This document shows positions 30,595 through 40,900 of a stretch of 64,000 nt of DNA, piece after piece. Each line of letters opens with the position of its first letter. Position 1 is the stretch's first letter. Both the position numbers and the translations under genes were made by a program. The stretch is taken from assembly GCA_905221605.1 (NCBI GenBank), contig CAJNDS010002180.1:140001-204000 (forward strand), given 5' to 3'. Source of the DNA: Symbiodinium natans. Its lineage: Eukaryota > Sar > Dinophyceae > Suessiales > Symbiodiniaceae. The notes under the pieces are model-generated. The model was not told where the DNA came from, did not search any database, and was given only the letters and a program-made list of their open reading frames with translations.

Positions 30595-33546
30595 GACTGC
30601 GTGGAAGACGTCGTCGCAACACTCCAGAAAGTTATCGACGTCACCAGTGCGATCCGGGTCAGCATCCAAGTCGGCGATGCTGCAGATGTCGGGGAGCTTT
30701 CGGAGACTTTCAGCGTCACGGAGATGGCGCCTGGAACCTCTCGATTCGGGCGCCCTTACTCGGATTGTTTGGTATCGGCGGGGATAGAAGCAACGGCTGT
30801 GACAGCTCTGCTTCCGGTTGACGAGGGCGATGGCTTCATAGTGCGGCGCCAACAGATTTGTGAGGAGAGTGCACGCAGCTGGCGGGACAATCTGGTTCGC
30901 GAGTGCCACCAGGGTCACGCATTGACGGCATCACCACCTTCATATATCTGCGACTTCTGTGCGAGCCCGGTAAACGGACAGGGGCTGGGGTGCCGCACAT
31001 GTGGCATGGACTGGTGCAACAGCTGCATCTGCCAGCTCTGTAACGGCGACGATGTGCAGCCTTTCTGGGACGGGGAAGTCCTCCGCCGCTGCCTAGAAGC
31101 TGCGCAGCTCGAAGATGCCGCAGGTTCCCTACGGGCACTGTGCATGGAGAAGGCCGTGTACGGAGACGGACATCACAGACATGTCACATATGTCATCCGC
31201 ACACTGCTTAGCCTGAGCAAGATCTTCGAAAAGAAGGGCGAGCTGGAAGCAGCAGAGAGCCATCTCAAGGTGGCGTTGAGCATGAAGAGGGCCATGCGTG
31301 GAGAGGTACCCGAAGAGGAATTTCACCGAGAAGTCGCCATCACGCAGGCTGAGCTGGGCAGGTTGTGCAGGCAGAAGGGCGACTTGCAATCAGCGAAGAG
31401 TCACCTTGACGCGGCCTTGAGCATGCAGAGGGCCGTGTACGGACAGGGACCTCAGCGAGACGTCGCCATCACGCTGCAGGAGCTGGGCAGGGTGTGCAAG
31501 GAGAAGGGCGACTTGGAATCAGCGAAGAGTCACCTTGACTCGGCCTTGAGCATGCAGAGGGTTGTGTACGGAAGGGGACCTCACCGAGACGTCGCCATCA
31601 CGCTGCAGGAGCTGGGCAGGTTGCATGAGGAGAAGGGCGACTTGCAATCAGCGGAGAGTCACTTTGACGCGGCCTTGAGCATGCACGGATCTCACCACGA
31701 CATCGCCATGACGCTGCGTGATCTAGGCAGGTTGTGCAAGAAGAAGGGCGACTTGCCATCAGCGGAGCGTCAGCTTAGCTTTGCCGTGCGCCTGCAGACT
31801 CGGACGGCCGTGCCCCACCGAAAAACCGCCGTCACGCTACAGGAGCTTGGCAGGTTGTGCAGGCAGAAGGGCGACTTGCAATCAGCGAAGAGTCACCTTG
31901 ACGCGGCCTTGAGCATGCAGAGGGCCGTGTACGGACAGGGACCTCAGCGAGACGTCGCCATCACGCTGCAGGAGCTGGGCAGGGTGTGCAAGGAGAAGGG
32001 CGACTTGGAATCAGCGAAGAGTCACCTTGACTCGGCCTTGAGCATGCAGAGGGTTGTGTACGGAAGGGGACCTCACCGAGACGTCGCCATCACGCTGCAG
32101 GAGCTGGGCAGGGTGTGCAAGGAGATGGGCGACGTGGAATCAGCGAAGAGTCACCTTGACTCGGCCTTGAGCATGCAGAGGGCCGTGTACGGACAGGGAC
32201 CTCACCGAGACGTCGCCATCACGCTGCAGGAGCTTGGCAGGGTGTGCGAGGACAAGGGAGACTTCCAGTCAGCGGAAAATCACTTTGACTCGGCCTTGAG
32301 CATGCAGAGGGCCGTGTACGGACAGGGACCTCACCGAGAAGTCGCCATCACGCTGCAGGAGCTGGGCAGGGTGTGCAAGGAGATGGGCGACATGGAATCA
32401 GCGAAGAGTCACCTTGACTCGGCCTTGAGCATGCAGAGGGCCGTGTACGGACAGGGACCTCACCCAGCCGTCGCCATCACGCTGCAGGAGATGGGCAGGC
32501 TGTGCAAGGAGAAGGGCGACATGGAATCAGCGAAGAGTCACCTTGACTCGGCCTTGATCATGCAGCAGGCCGTGCACGGAGAGGGACCTCACCGAGACGT
32601 CGCCATCACGCTGCAGGAGCTGGGCCGGGTGTGCAAGGAGAAGGGCGACTTGCAATCAGCGGGGTATCGCCTTTGGTCGGCCTTGCGCATGCAGCTTCAG
32701 GCGCACGAACCTTTCCAAAAGCTCGCCTTTACGCTGCAGGAGCTGGGCAGGTTGTACAGGCAGAAGGGCCACATGGAATCAGCGAAGAGTCACCTTGACT
32801 CGGCCTTGAGCATGCAGAGGGCCGTGTACGGAGAGGGACCTCACCGAGACGTCGCCATCACGCTGCAGGAGCTGGGCAGGGTGTGCAAGGAGAAGGGCGA
32901 CTTGGAATCAGCGGAGAGTCACCTTGTCTGGGCCTTGAGCATGCAGAGGGCCGTGTACGGAGAGGGACCTCAGCGAGACGTCGCCATCACGCTGCAGGAG
33001 CTGGGCAGGGTGTGCAAGGAGAAGGGCGACTTGGAATCAGCGGAGAGTCACTTTGACTCGGCATTGAACGAGCTGATGGATTCGCATGGAAAGGGACTTC
33101 ACCGAGACGTCGCCATCACGCTGCAGGAACTGGGCAGGGTGTGCAAGGAGATGGGCGACATGGAATCAGCGAAGAGTCACCTTGACTCGGCGTTGAGCAT
33201 GCAGAGGGCCGTGTACGGACAGGGACCTCACCGAGACGTCGCCATCACGCTGCAGGAGCTGGGCAGGGTGTGCAAGGAGATGGGCGACATGGAATCAGCG
33301 AAGAGTCACCTTGACTCGGCCTTGAGCATGCAGAGGGCCGTGTATGGAGAGGGACCTCAGCGAGACGTCGCCGTCACGCTGCAGGAGCTGGGCAGGGTGT
33401 GCAAGGAGAAGGGCGACTTGGAATCAGCGGAGAGTCACTTTGACGCGGCCTTGAGCATGCAGAGGGCCGTGCACGGAGAGGGACCTCACCAAGACGTCGC
33501 CATCACGTGCAGCAGCGAACCCAAGCAGCGCAATAAGCACAATTGA
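30595..33546 (+). CDS. TPR-repeat (kinesin light chain/NPHP3-like) protein with Cys-rich zinc-binding motif
   Basis: One continuous frame of 983 codons opens at the acceptor GTGACAG before 30595; an in-frame TGA lies just upstream, so this is an exon whose true start is in an upstream exon (perhaps ATG 30344, donor 30374). Residues ~105-150 hold CxxC-x(11)-CxxC-x(4)-CxxC (YICDFCASPV, CRTCGMDWCNSC) after GHAL, a C1/ZZ-like zinc-binding arrangement. From about residue 190 there are 18 tandem TPR units of about 43 residues with the core AITLQELGRVCKEKGDLESA, matching the kinesin-light-chain type used for protein-protein contacts. Units 2-3 and 6-7 are identical, so the array has expanded by unequal exchange. 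The sequence ends in a short non-repeat tail (CSSEPKQRNKHN). The absence of introns and heptamers over 3 kb is unlike every neighbour. Identity as a TPR protein is firm; the N-terminus is not. Confidence 0.92.
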   Translation, partial: DCVEDVVATLQKVIDVTSAIRVSIQVGDAADVGELSETFSVTEMAPGTSRFGRPYSDCLVSAGIEATAVTALLPVDEGDGFIVRRQQICEESARSWRDNLVRECHQGHALTASPPSYICDFCASPVNGQGLGCRTCGMDWCNSCICQLCNGDDVQPFWDGEVLRRCLEAAQLEDAAGSLRALCMEKAVYGDGHHRHVTYVIRTLLSLSKIFEKKGELEAAESHLKVALSMKRAMRGEVPEEEFHREVAITQAELGRLCRQKGDLQSAKSHLDAALSMQRAVYGQGPQRDVAITLQELGRVCKEKGDLESAKSHLDSALSMQRVVYGRGPHRDVAITLQELGRLHEEKGDLQSAESHFDAALSMHGSHHDIAMTLRDLGRLCKKKGDLPSAERQLSFAVRLQTRTAVPHRKTAVTLQELGRLCRQKGDLQSAKSHLDAALSMQRAVYGQGPQRDVAITLQELGRVCKEKGDLESAKSHLDSALSMQRVVYGRGPHRDVAITLQELGRVCKEMGDVESAKSHLDSALSMQRAVYGQGPHRDVAITLQELGRVCEDKGDFQSAENHFDSALSMQRAVYGQGPHREVAITLQELGRVCKEMGDMESAKSHLDSALSMQRAVYGQGPHPAVAITLQEMGRLCKEKGDMESAKSHLDSALIMQQAVHGEGPHRDVAITLQELGRVCKEKGDLQSAGYRLWSALRMQLQAHEPFQKLAFTLQELGRLYRQKGHMESAKSHLDSALSMQRAVYGEGPHRDVAITLQELGRVCKEKGDLESAESHLVWALSMQRAVYGEGPQRDVAITLQELGRVCKEKGDLESAESHFDSALNELMDSHGKGLHRDVAITLQELGRVCKEMGDMESAKSHLDSALSMQRAVYGQGPHRDVAITLQELGRVCKEMGDMESAKSHLDSALSMQRAVYGEGPQRDVAVTLQELGRVCKEKGDLESAESHFDAALSMQRAVHGEGPHQDVAITCSSEPKQRNKHN
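31359..32112 (+). repeat. Identical ~262-bp direct repeats inside the TPR array
   Basis: 31359-31620 and 31851-32112 read the same base for base by eye, including third codon positions, at an offset of 492 bp. This is a higher-order duplication of about two TPR units within the 129-bp tandem repeat. Confidence 0.85.
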
Positions 33547-36500
33547 GGAATCTGAGCGAGGGCTCTTGTCTTTCCTCGAAAGATTGCCGGGTTTAAGGGA
33601 TTAAGGTTTATGACCCTGGGTGGGTTTAGGGTTCAGGTTCAAGTTTTCAGGGTCAGAACCACCATTTTCGTCTTCATCATGCATCAATTTTTTCTCTTTG
33701 GTGATCCGGTGTTGCCCTTTCTGGGAATTCTATCCCCGAGACGACCTGGAAGTCGGGTTTTGCTCAGATGTACACCTGGAATGTTTCCGGTTCTGTGGTT
33801 TGCATATACACAGAGCGTAATGTCAAGCAGCTTACGCAGCGTCCCTGATTTACAGTTGTCAGCTTGTTGGGCCTGATGCCCCTGGCTGCATCCTGTTCGT
33901 TTAGGTTGCCTAGATCTCCCACCAGCCGAAGTACAGGAATTATACCTTCAAGCAAGATATTTCCTTCAAGCAAAAAACAGAATACTTGTAGTTGTCATGT
34001 AAGGTTGCTTGGAAGGTTTGGGCACCTTGTCAGCAGTTTACATCCTTTGTGCCTTTCGAAAACTTGGTTGTCGCAAGTTGCCTCGGGCCGGGGTCTGTAG
34101 GAATTGCCAGGTACGCAGAAGGCCTAAAACCCTAAATCGTGGCCTAGATCCTAGGCTTTCAAACTTCAAACCTTAAACCATATTGTCATCCCAAGAGCTG
34201 TCGATCTAAACTGGAAGCCCCTCATTGGTTCACGCTGTACCTGGAACTTCCTGAGATTGCTCGGAAGTCCTTTGGATGATTTCTGCACGATTTTAAGCTT
34301 CATGGGCAGTGAGAGGCAGTGTTTCGGCCCTGGCTTCTGTCAGGACTCTAAGTGCGAACCTCGAAGATCGCTTGACGAGATGCGTTCGTTTGCGCCGTGC
34401 GAAAATCTGGGCTGGGCGCGTGCAACTGACAGTGGTACATTTTGAAATACCAGTGCACCCGAGCCAAATACTCTTGGAACCTAGACGTGAGACTCTAAAC
34501 CCTAGAGCTGCAGTTTCAGTCTCGGGGAGGTAAAGCAGGCCCTGAATTTTAAAGCTGAATCTTACGTCGGTTTCATGTGCAACGTGAATTCCGGTGGCAG
34601 TCCAGGTTTATCCCAGATGGTGGGCGGGTTCTGGTTCAGGGTTCAGGGTTCCGGAGGGTACCATACCCCATGAAGCCCTAGCAAGCTGAGCCTTGAAATG
34701 GCTCGAGTTCTTTTGCTGTCGGGAGGTTTGAAAAACCTTGCTGAGACCCGGGCTGTAGACAACAATCTTCACGATGTCGTCATGGGGTCCCCTGACTTCG
34801 AAGTCCTTAAGAACCCTAACAGCCAACAACACCCAAAACTCTCGAACCTAAAGCCCGAAACTTCGGATATTCCTTCCACCTTATACTATCAGTCCTTCCT
34901 ACGGATTATAGTACTCCTATTAGGATCCCCTTATGAAGGGCTGTTAGTGCAAGGGCGAACATCCCCACCCGAAACCCTAGGCCTGCCTCCCTTCGCATGA
35001 GGCCGCGCGTCCCTTCCGAGAGCGGCGATTAGAGCGGTGGAACCGGCCGCCGAGCCCAGGATGCTTTGCCACCCCATCCTTGTGATTCGAGTCTAGGCCA
35101 ATACCAAGAACAATTCCGAGGACCAGGCTTGGTTCACAAAGAGAGTGATCGCAGCATCCTTGGACCTTATAACACAATATATAATGGAACATAATATATA
35201 TATATATATATTTTTATATATAATAATAATATTTAGAATACAATATAAGAATATATATACCCCAAAACGAATCGGGGCCTCAAGGCCGGCCCTTCGGAGT
35301 CCCTTTGGGAAAAACCTCAGTTCTGCAAGGAACAGTCGTAGCTTCCAAAGCCGAAGCCCAAAGAACGAGAACTTAAAACCGAAGGCCTCATCCCTTATCA
35401 AAAAAGCCCGAAACCCTAAGGTTTGGGGAGGTGGGGCGGTTGAAAGTGCAGGCCGGGGATATGCGAGTCTACGGTCTAGACCCTGAACCAGACCATGAAT
35501 CCTGAATCCGTAAGCCGGGCACAAGGCCCACGAAACCGCACCCTCAATCCCAGCAAGAAACTCGAGGCTGGCCATGCTCCGGGAGGACCACCCCAGGCAC
35601 CGGGGGAAGAAGGCTGCCAGGGCCTCAGGAACGAGGATTTTTTGAAACATAAGTTTGCCCTTCTTTGAAAAGTTGATTAGGATTTGCAGAGTTATTTTGA
35701 GCTTTGCTTTTCTCTGAAGCATTTCGGTGTCTCTAGACTTTCCTTTTGGGTTGCTTAAATGATTTCAAGGGTTTTGATTTCTGAATGGTTTGCCGGTTTC
35801 AGTGGTGTTGCTGTTGTTGTTTTGAGGCAACTGGGGGGGTCAGGAATCGGCGTGTAGGCTTCAGGCATGAGGGCTTGAGGGAATTGAGGGTTGAGCGGAT
35901 TAGTGACTTCGGTACTTGGGCATTTCCCAAAATTAGGAGACATGTAATCCTGATTGTAGGACCCGCAAAAAGTAGGAACAACCGACTTATCCCCCAGCTT
36001 GAGCTACTCATGAGACTCCCGTGAGCCTAAACCCTAAACCTTAAACCCTAAACCTTAAACCCTAAACCTTAAACTCTAAACCCTAAACCCTCTCCTTCTA
36101 CCAAACAAGTGGCCGGTCATACTCTAGGGTTTAGGGTTTCTGGTATCGAAGGCTCATGGGTAGTTTTATGTACCCAATCAGGTTATCGCCAATGATGGCT
36201 GTAGCTTCCCTACCTCCACCTCCACTCTAGGTACACATGCATCAACAAACCGAAACACCCAAGAACCAGCAACCCCCAGAAGCGAAACCCTGAACCCCCA
36301 ACCTCCAAAAACTAAAGCCCTAAACCCGCCCCAAAAACCCTAAGCCCTCAAACCCTAAGCCCTAAACCCTAAACCCTAAACCCTAAGCCCTCAGCCCTCA
36401 AACCCTAAGCCCTCAAGAGATCAAAGGCTTTGGCCTTCGAGCGGTCTCTGCGGCCGAAGGCGACCTCCGGCGTTTCGGGTCACGGGTTTCAAAGGTTTTA

Positions 36501-37944
36501 GGGTTTAGGGTTTAGGGTTTGGGGGTCTAGGGGTTTCGGGGCCTCGGGCTCTAGGGGTTTAGAGTTCAGGGCTTAGTAGGGCGTCAGGTAGTTAGGTGCC
36601 GTCTACAAGCCTTTAAACGTTGATAGGCTTATAGATGGAGATATACAGAGTACCGAATTCCTGAATGCTCAGCGGGCTCTTTATTTAGGGTTTGGGGTTG
36701 GGGATTCCGGCGCAACTGCCCCGGCCCCAAATCCTGAACCCCTCGAGAAGTGTCAGGCTTCTGGTCCACCAGGCTTTGGCATGTTAGCGGGCTTAGGCCT
36801 CAAACCCTGTCACTGGAGGCAGCCACACGTGTGGCGCCCTGCAGTGTCGCAGGCCTTGTGTTGTCAGACTTTTGGGGGAAAGATAGGGTTGGGGGTTTGG
36901 GGTTTACGGGTCCCGTTTACAAGGAATCGAACTGGATTGTACCCAGAAGGGGAAATGCCGCCGTTTACTGCCTTGGCATGTACTTGGTTGCAAATACGCA
37001 GCATAAGGTTCTGAGGGTGATGTGGAGTCTCCACGGGCTTTTCAGAGAGGCTGAGGGTTTTCGGCTTTCGGGATTTTCGGTTTGGAGTGGTCTGGAGACA
37101 TGTTCCCTTGTACCCCTAGACACAAGGTCGGACCCAAAACTACTTGAGGGTCCACAGGGACGTCTAGGAATGGTTATGGGTAGTATAGCTGTATCATATT
37201 ACTCTCAATAGGTCAGTTCTTAGGAACCCCAGGCCCTAAACCCTGCGTAAAACTCTGCCGCAAAGCCTGCGCCTTGTGGCACCTTAAAAACCTTACATCC
37301 TGAACCCTGAAACAGCAACATGCTAGAGCCCCTCCCCCCCAAGGGTTGCACTCTAGGTTTTTTTCGACCATCCCATTTTTGACAAGATCAAGGGTTCTTG
37401 AGTTTGGATCAGAGCTATGTTCCCACTAAAGCTAAACCCTAAAACGGGCTTAGAGCTGGGCTTAGGGTTTCGGGTCTATAGGTTTAGGTTCAGGGTTTCA
37501 GGGCAGGGCTCAGGGTTTAGGCTCCAAGGCCCCCTCAAGCCAGAGCGCCCTCTCGAAGAATTCAGCCGAACTCTTCCCGCGTTCGGCCACGTGCAGGACT
37601 CTCCGCAAATATTGCAGATCTTGCAAGGGATTAGGGTTTAGGATTAGGGTTTAGGGTTTAGGGTTTAGGGTTTAGGGTTTAGGGTTTAGGCTTGTCTGTT
37701 TGCCTGTGACTCCCCAACCCCACAACTTGGTGGCTTACAAGCCCCGTAAATATAGGGGCACAACCCCGAAATGTAGGATATAACCCCTCTAGATCGGGCT
37801 TGACCCTCCACAAGGTTTAAAACAGCCCTAAATGTAGGGTAGAACACCCCCCAAACTTGTTGTGGTAAATGGAGCCCCGGAAGTTGGGTTCTTGGGTTTA
37901 GGGTTTAGGGTTTAGGGTTTAGGGGTTGGGTTCTTGGGCTTAAG
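33547..37944. other. Mostly non-coding interval with a few coding-like islands
   Basis: Unique sequence without heptamers runs to about 36020, then heptamer tracts return. Exon-like GC-rich islands occur at about 34340-34435 (two open frames), 35571-35635 (LAMLREDHPRHRGKKAARA), 36420-36478 (IKGFGLRAVSAAEGDLRRFG) and 37540-37620, but I could not phase them into a gene. AT-rich simple sequence lies at 35190-35270 and a family T hairpin at 34861-34966. Confidence 0.4.
34861..34966. repeat. Family T palindromic element
   Basis: CTTCGGATATTCCTTCCACC on the left and GGGCGAACATCCCCA on the right flank the conserved AGTCCTTCCTACGGATTATAG/CCCCTTATGAAGGGCTGTTAGT core. Its position is outside any predicted exon. 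Confidence 0.65.
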
Positions 37945-40900
37945 ACCATGTCGGCTTCGCAAGGCCGCAAAAGGCCCCGCGGCGAGTTCCAGCGCAAGAC
38001 CTCGCGGGAGGACGACTGGTTTAGGGTTTAGGGATAGTGGGAGGAATTCCCACACTCCCTTGCCCTCGAAGTTTCTAAAATCCTGTCCAGGTTATTTTCG
38101 TGCGGTTCTCACAGCTTTCAGGGTCCAGCTCCTTTGTTTGGTTGACCAGAGAAGGGCTTGAATGTTCGGATTTGGAGCGGCTTGGTTTCCTTGGATTCAG
38201 GCAGGTTTGCGTTTGAGGGCAATTTCCGTGAGCGTCCGCAGCTGCGGGGACTGTCAGGAATGGCACCGCAAACCTATTACCTTAAACCGTCTCGCGCCTG
38301 GACGTAAGTCCTAAGCCCGGAGCCACATAGAAACCGCTCAATGCGCGAAGGATCGCGTCGCTCAGAGGCTCGCTTGGCTGTTGCTGCACACCCGGCCTGC
38401 TTGCCACCTAATTTGGACCGTTAGTGCGGGCTTTTTTTTTTTTTGTTTTTATTTTTTTTGTTTTTTTTTGAGGGGGGTTTAGGGTTTAGGATTTAGGGTT
38501 TAGGGTTTTATATGAACCTTTAATATGGCCTCTTGGCGTTTTGGGGAGCAGACAGGCACGCTGTAGGCAAGACCGCAGGTCTATAAGGAACACAGCTGGA
38601 GAGAAGCCTCTCAACACACACGGACCTAGGCTCGAAACCCTAGCATGTTTGGGGCGGCGCCCCTTTGAATCCCTTGTATATGGGCCTGGGCTTGGAGTGG
38701 GCAGTCGGAAACCTAAACCATAAAAAACCTAAAAACCCTAAAAAGCCTATAAACCCGACAACCTGGGATGTTCCCCCTTTTCTAACAGTCCTTCATCGGG
38801 ATTGTAGCAGGGGCTACTATGATCCCCGCTAAGGAGATGTTAGACTAAGAGGGAACATCCCAACCCAAAAGCCCTAAACCCTAAACCCTAAACCCCAACC
38901 CCATAAGCCCTAAAAATCCTACAAGCCCGGAACCCCAAGCCGAAGCAAGTGAAATCGCAGGACACATGGTCACGTCTCGAAAATCGGGTTCGATTGAGGT
39001 TCTTATTTATAAGGCGGCCCCTCTTATTTTTGGGTGCGCCCAAAAAGGGACCACGATTTTGAGAACTCACCACATGAAAACCCTGAACCCTGAACCCTGA
39101 ACCCTAAACCCTAAACCCAAAACCCTACACCCTACTCCTCTAAGAGGTTCGTGGGTTCTCGGCTCAGGAGTCAGGAGCCTTGGGGTGGCGCCCGAAGCCC
39201 TGAAAAGCCCCAAAGCCGGAACTTCAGGTTTAGGGGTTTAGGGTTTGGGGTTTAGGGTTTAGGGTTTAGGGTTTGGGGTTTAGGGTTTAGGGTTGAGGGT
39301 TGAGGGTTTAGGAGGGTTTCAGGGTTGGGTTTTAGGGTTTTCGGGTTTAGGGTTTAGGGTTTAGGGTTTAGGGTTCAGGGTCGAGGGGGTACGAGGGTTT
39401 CAGGGTTGGGTTTTAGGGTTTTCGGGTTTAGGGTTTAGGGTTTAGGGTTGAGGGTTTACGAGGGTTTCAGGGTTGGGTTTTAGGGGTTTAGGGTTGTAGG
39501 GTTTTAGGATTTTCGGGTTTTCGGGTTTTCGGGTGTTCGGGTTTTAGGGTTTTAGGGTTTTAGGGTTTTAGGGTTTTAGGGTTTTGGGGTTTTAGGGTTT
39601 TAGGGTTTTAGGGTTTTAGGGGTTTAGGGGTTTAGGGTTTAAGGTTTCGGGGATGCTAGTAGGCTTTACTGTCTAGGGCAAGGTCTGCAGGTTTACAGAC
39701 ACTCTACTTGAGGTCTCATGGTTGGTTTGACCCTACCTCAACCCTACCTCAGCCCCACCTGAACCCTACCTGAACCCTATCTGAACCCTGCCTGAACCCT
39801 GCCTAAACCCTACCTGAACCCTGATTGAACCCTACATGAAACAAACCCCCCCTCGAAGCCAGGCGATGGGACCGTGCCCACCGCAAGATTCTGCGCTTTG
39901 AAGCTCTGGATCGTCAGGCCCAGGGGTTGAGGGTTTAGGGTTTAGGGCTTGAAGCGTGCAGGGGGTTGAGAAAGAGAGAGAAAGATGGAGAGAAAGAGAT
40001 CGCATCTAAGTGCATACGTGTATATTTGAACTTAGACACCTACATGTATACATATTCCATATAATACATGGATCTTCAATGAGTCGGTGATCCTCTAAGC
40101 CCAGGAACAACCCTAACCCTACAACCCTAAACCCTAAACCCTAAACCCTAAACCCTAAACCCTAAACCCTAAACCCTAAACCCTAAACCCTACAACCCTT
40201 CGGCCTTGTACACCCTGACCCTGATGCCCGAAGCCACCTCAAGCCCTCAAAGCACGTCACTCCGGAACCCAGAAACCCAAAGACCGGAAAAGGGTTTAGG
40301 CTTGTTTAGGGTTTAGGGTTTGGGGTTTAGGGTTTAGGGTTTTGGGTTTAGGGTTTAGGGTTTAGGGTTTAGGGCTGAAACCAGAAGCCGTAAAAACCTT
40401 CAACCCCGAAGCCCCAAAACCCTGAACCCTCAAGCACCTCAAGGCCTAATCCTTGGTAGCCCAGGACCCTTTACTTTTTGTTGGTTCTGGGTTCCCTTAG
40501 AAAGTAACCAACCCCAAAAGGTCACCTTTATTGTAATATGGTTACTGGGTTACTAGGAATCCCTGGAACCCTTGAGCCCCTTAAACCCTAAACCCTAAAC
40601 CCGAAACCCCAAACCCTAAACCCTAAGCCCTAAGCCCGAAGCCCTAAACCCTAAACCCTAAACCTAAGCCAGGGTTTAGGGTTTAAGGTTTAGGGTTTAG
40701 GGGTAGCTGTGGCGGTCGTGGCTATTGAACCTGTGCCTAAGAGCCAGGGTTTAGGCCATGAAGTCCAAATAAGGGTTGACGCAAAATAGGGGACCCTAAA
40801 ATAGACCCCAAAATAGTAGGACTCCCTTATAACAGGACCCCAATAGGGTACCCCTAAACCCTAACCCCTAACCCCTAACCCCTAACCCCCAAACCCTAAA

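Noticed and set aside
30601-30603. GTG as a translation start for the TPR gene
   Set aside because: The host is eukaryotic and an acceptor AG lies at 30593-30594; the codon is internal to an exon.
30316-30918. 200-codon open frame on the minus strand
   Set aside because: It overlaps the N-terminal part of the TPR gene on the other strand, shows no motif, and is a shadow of GC-rich coding sequence.
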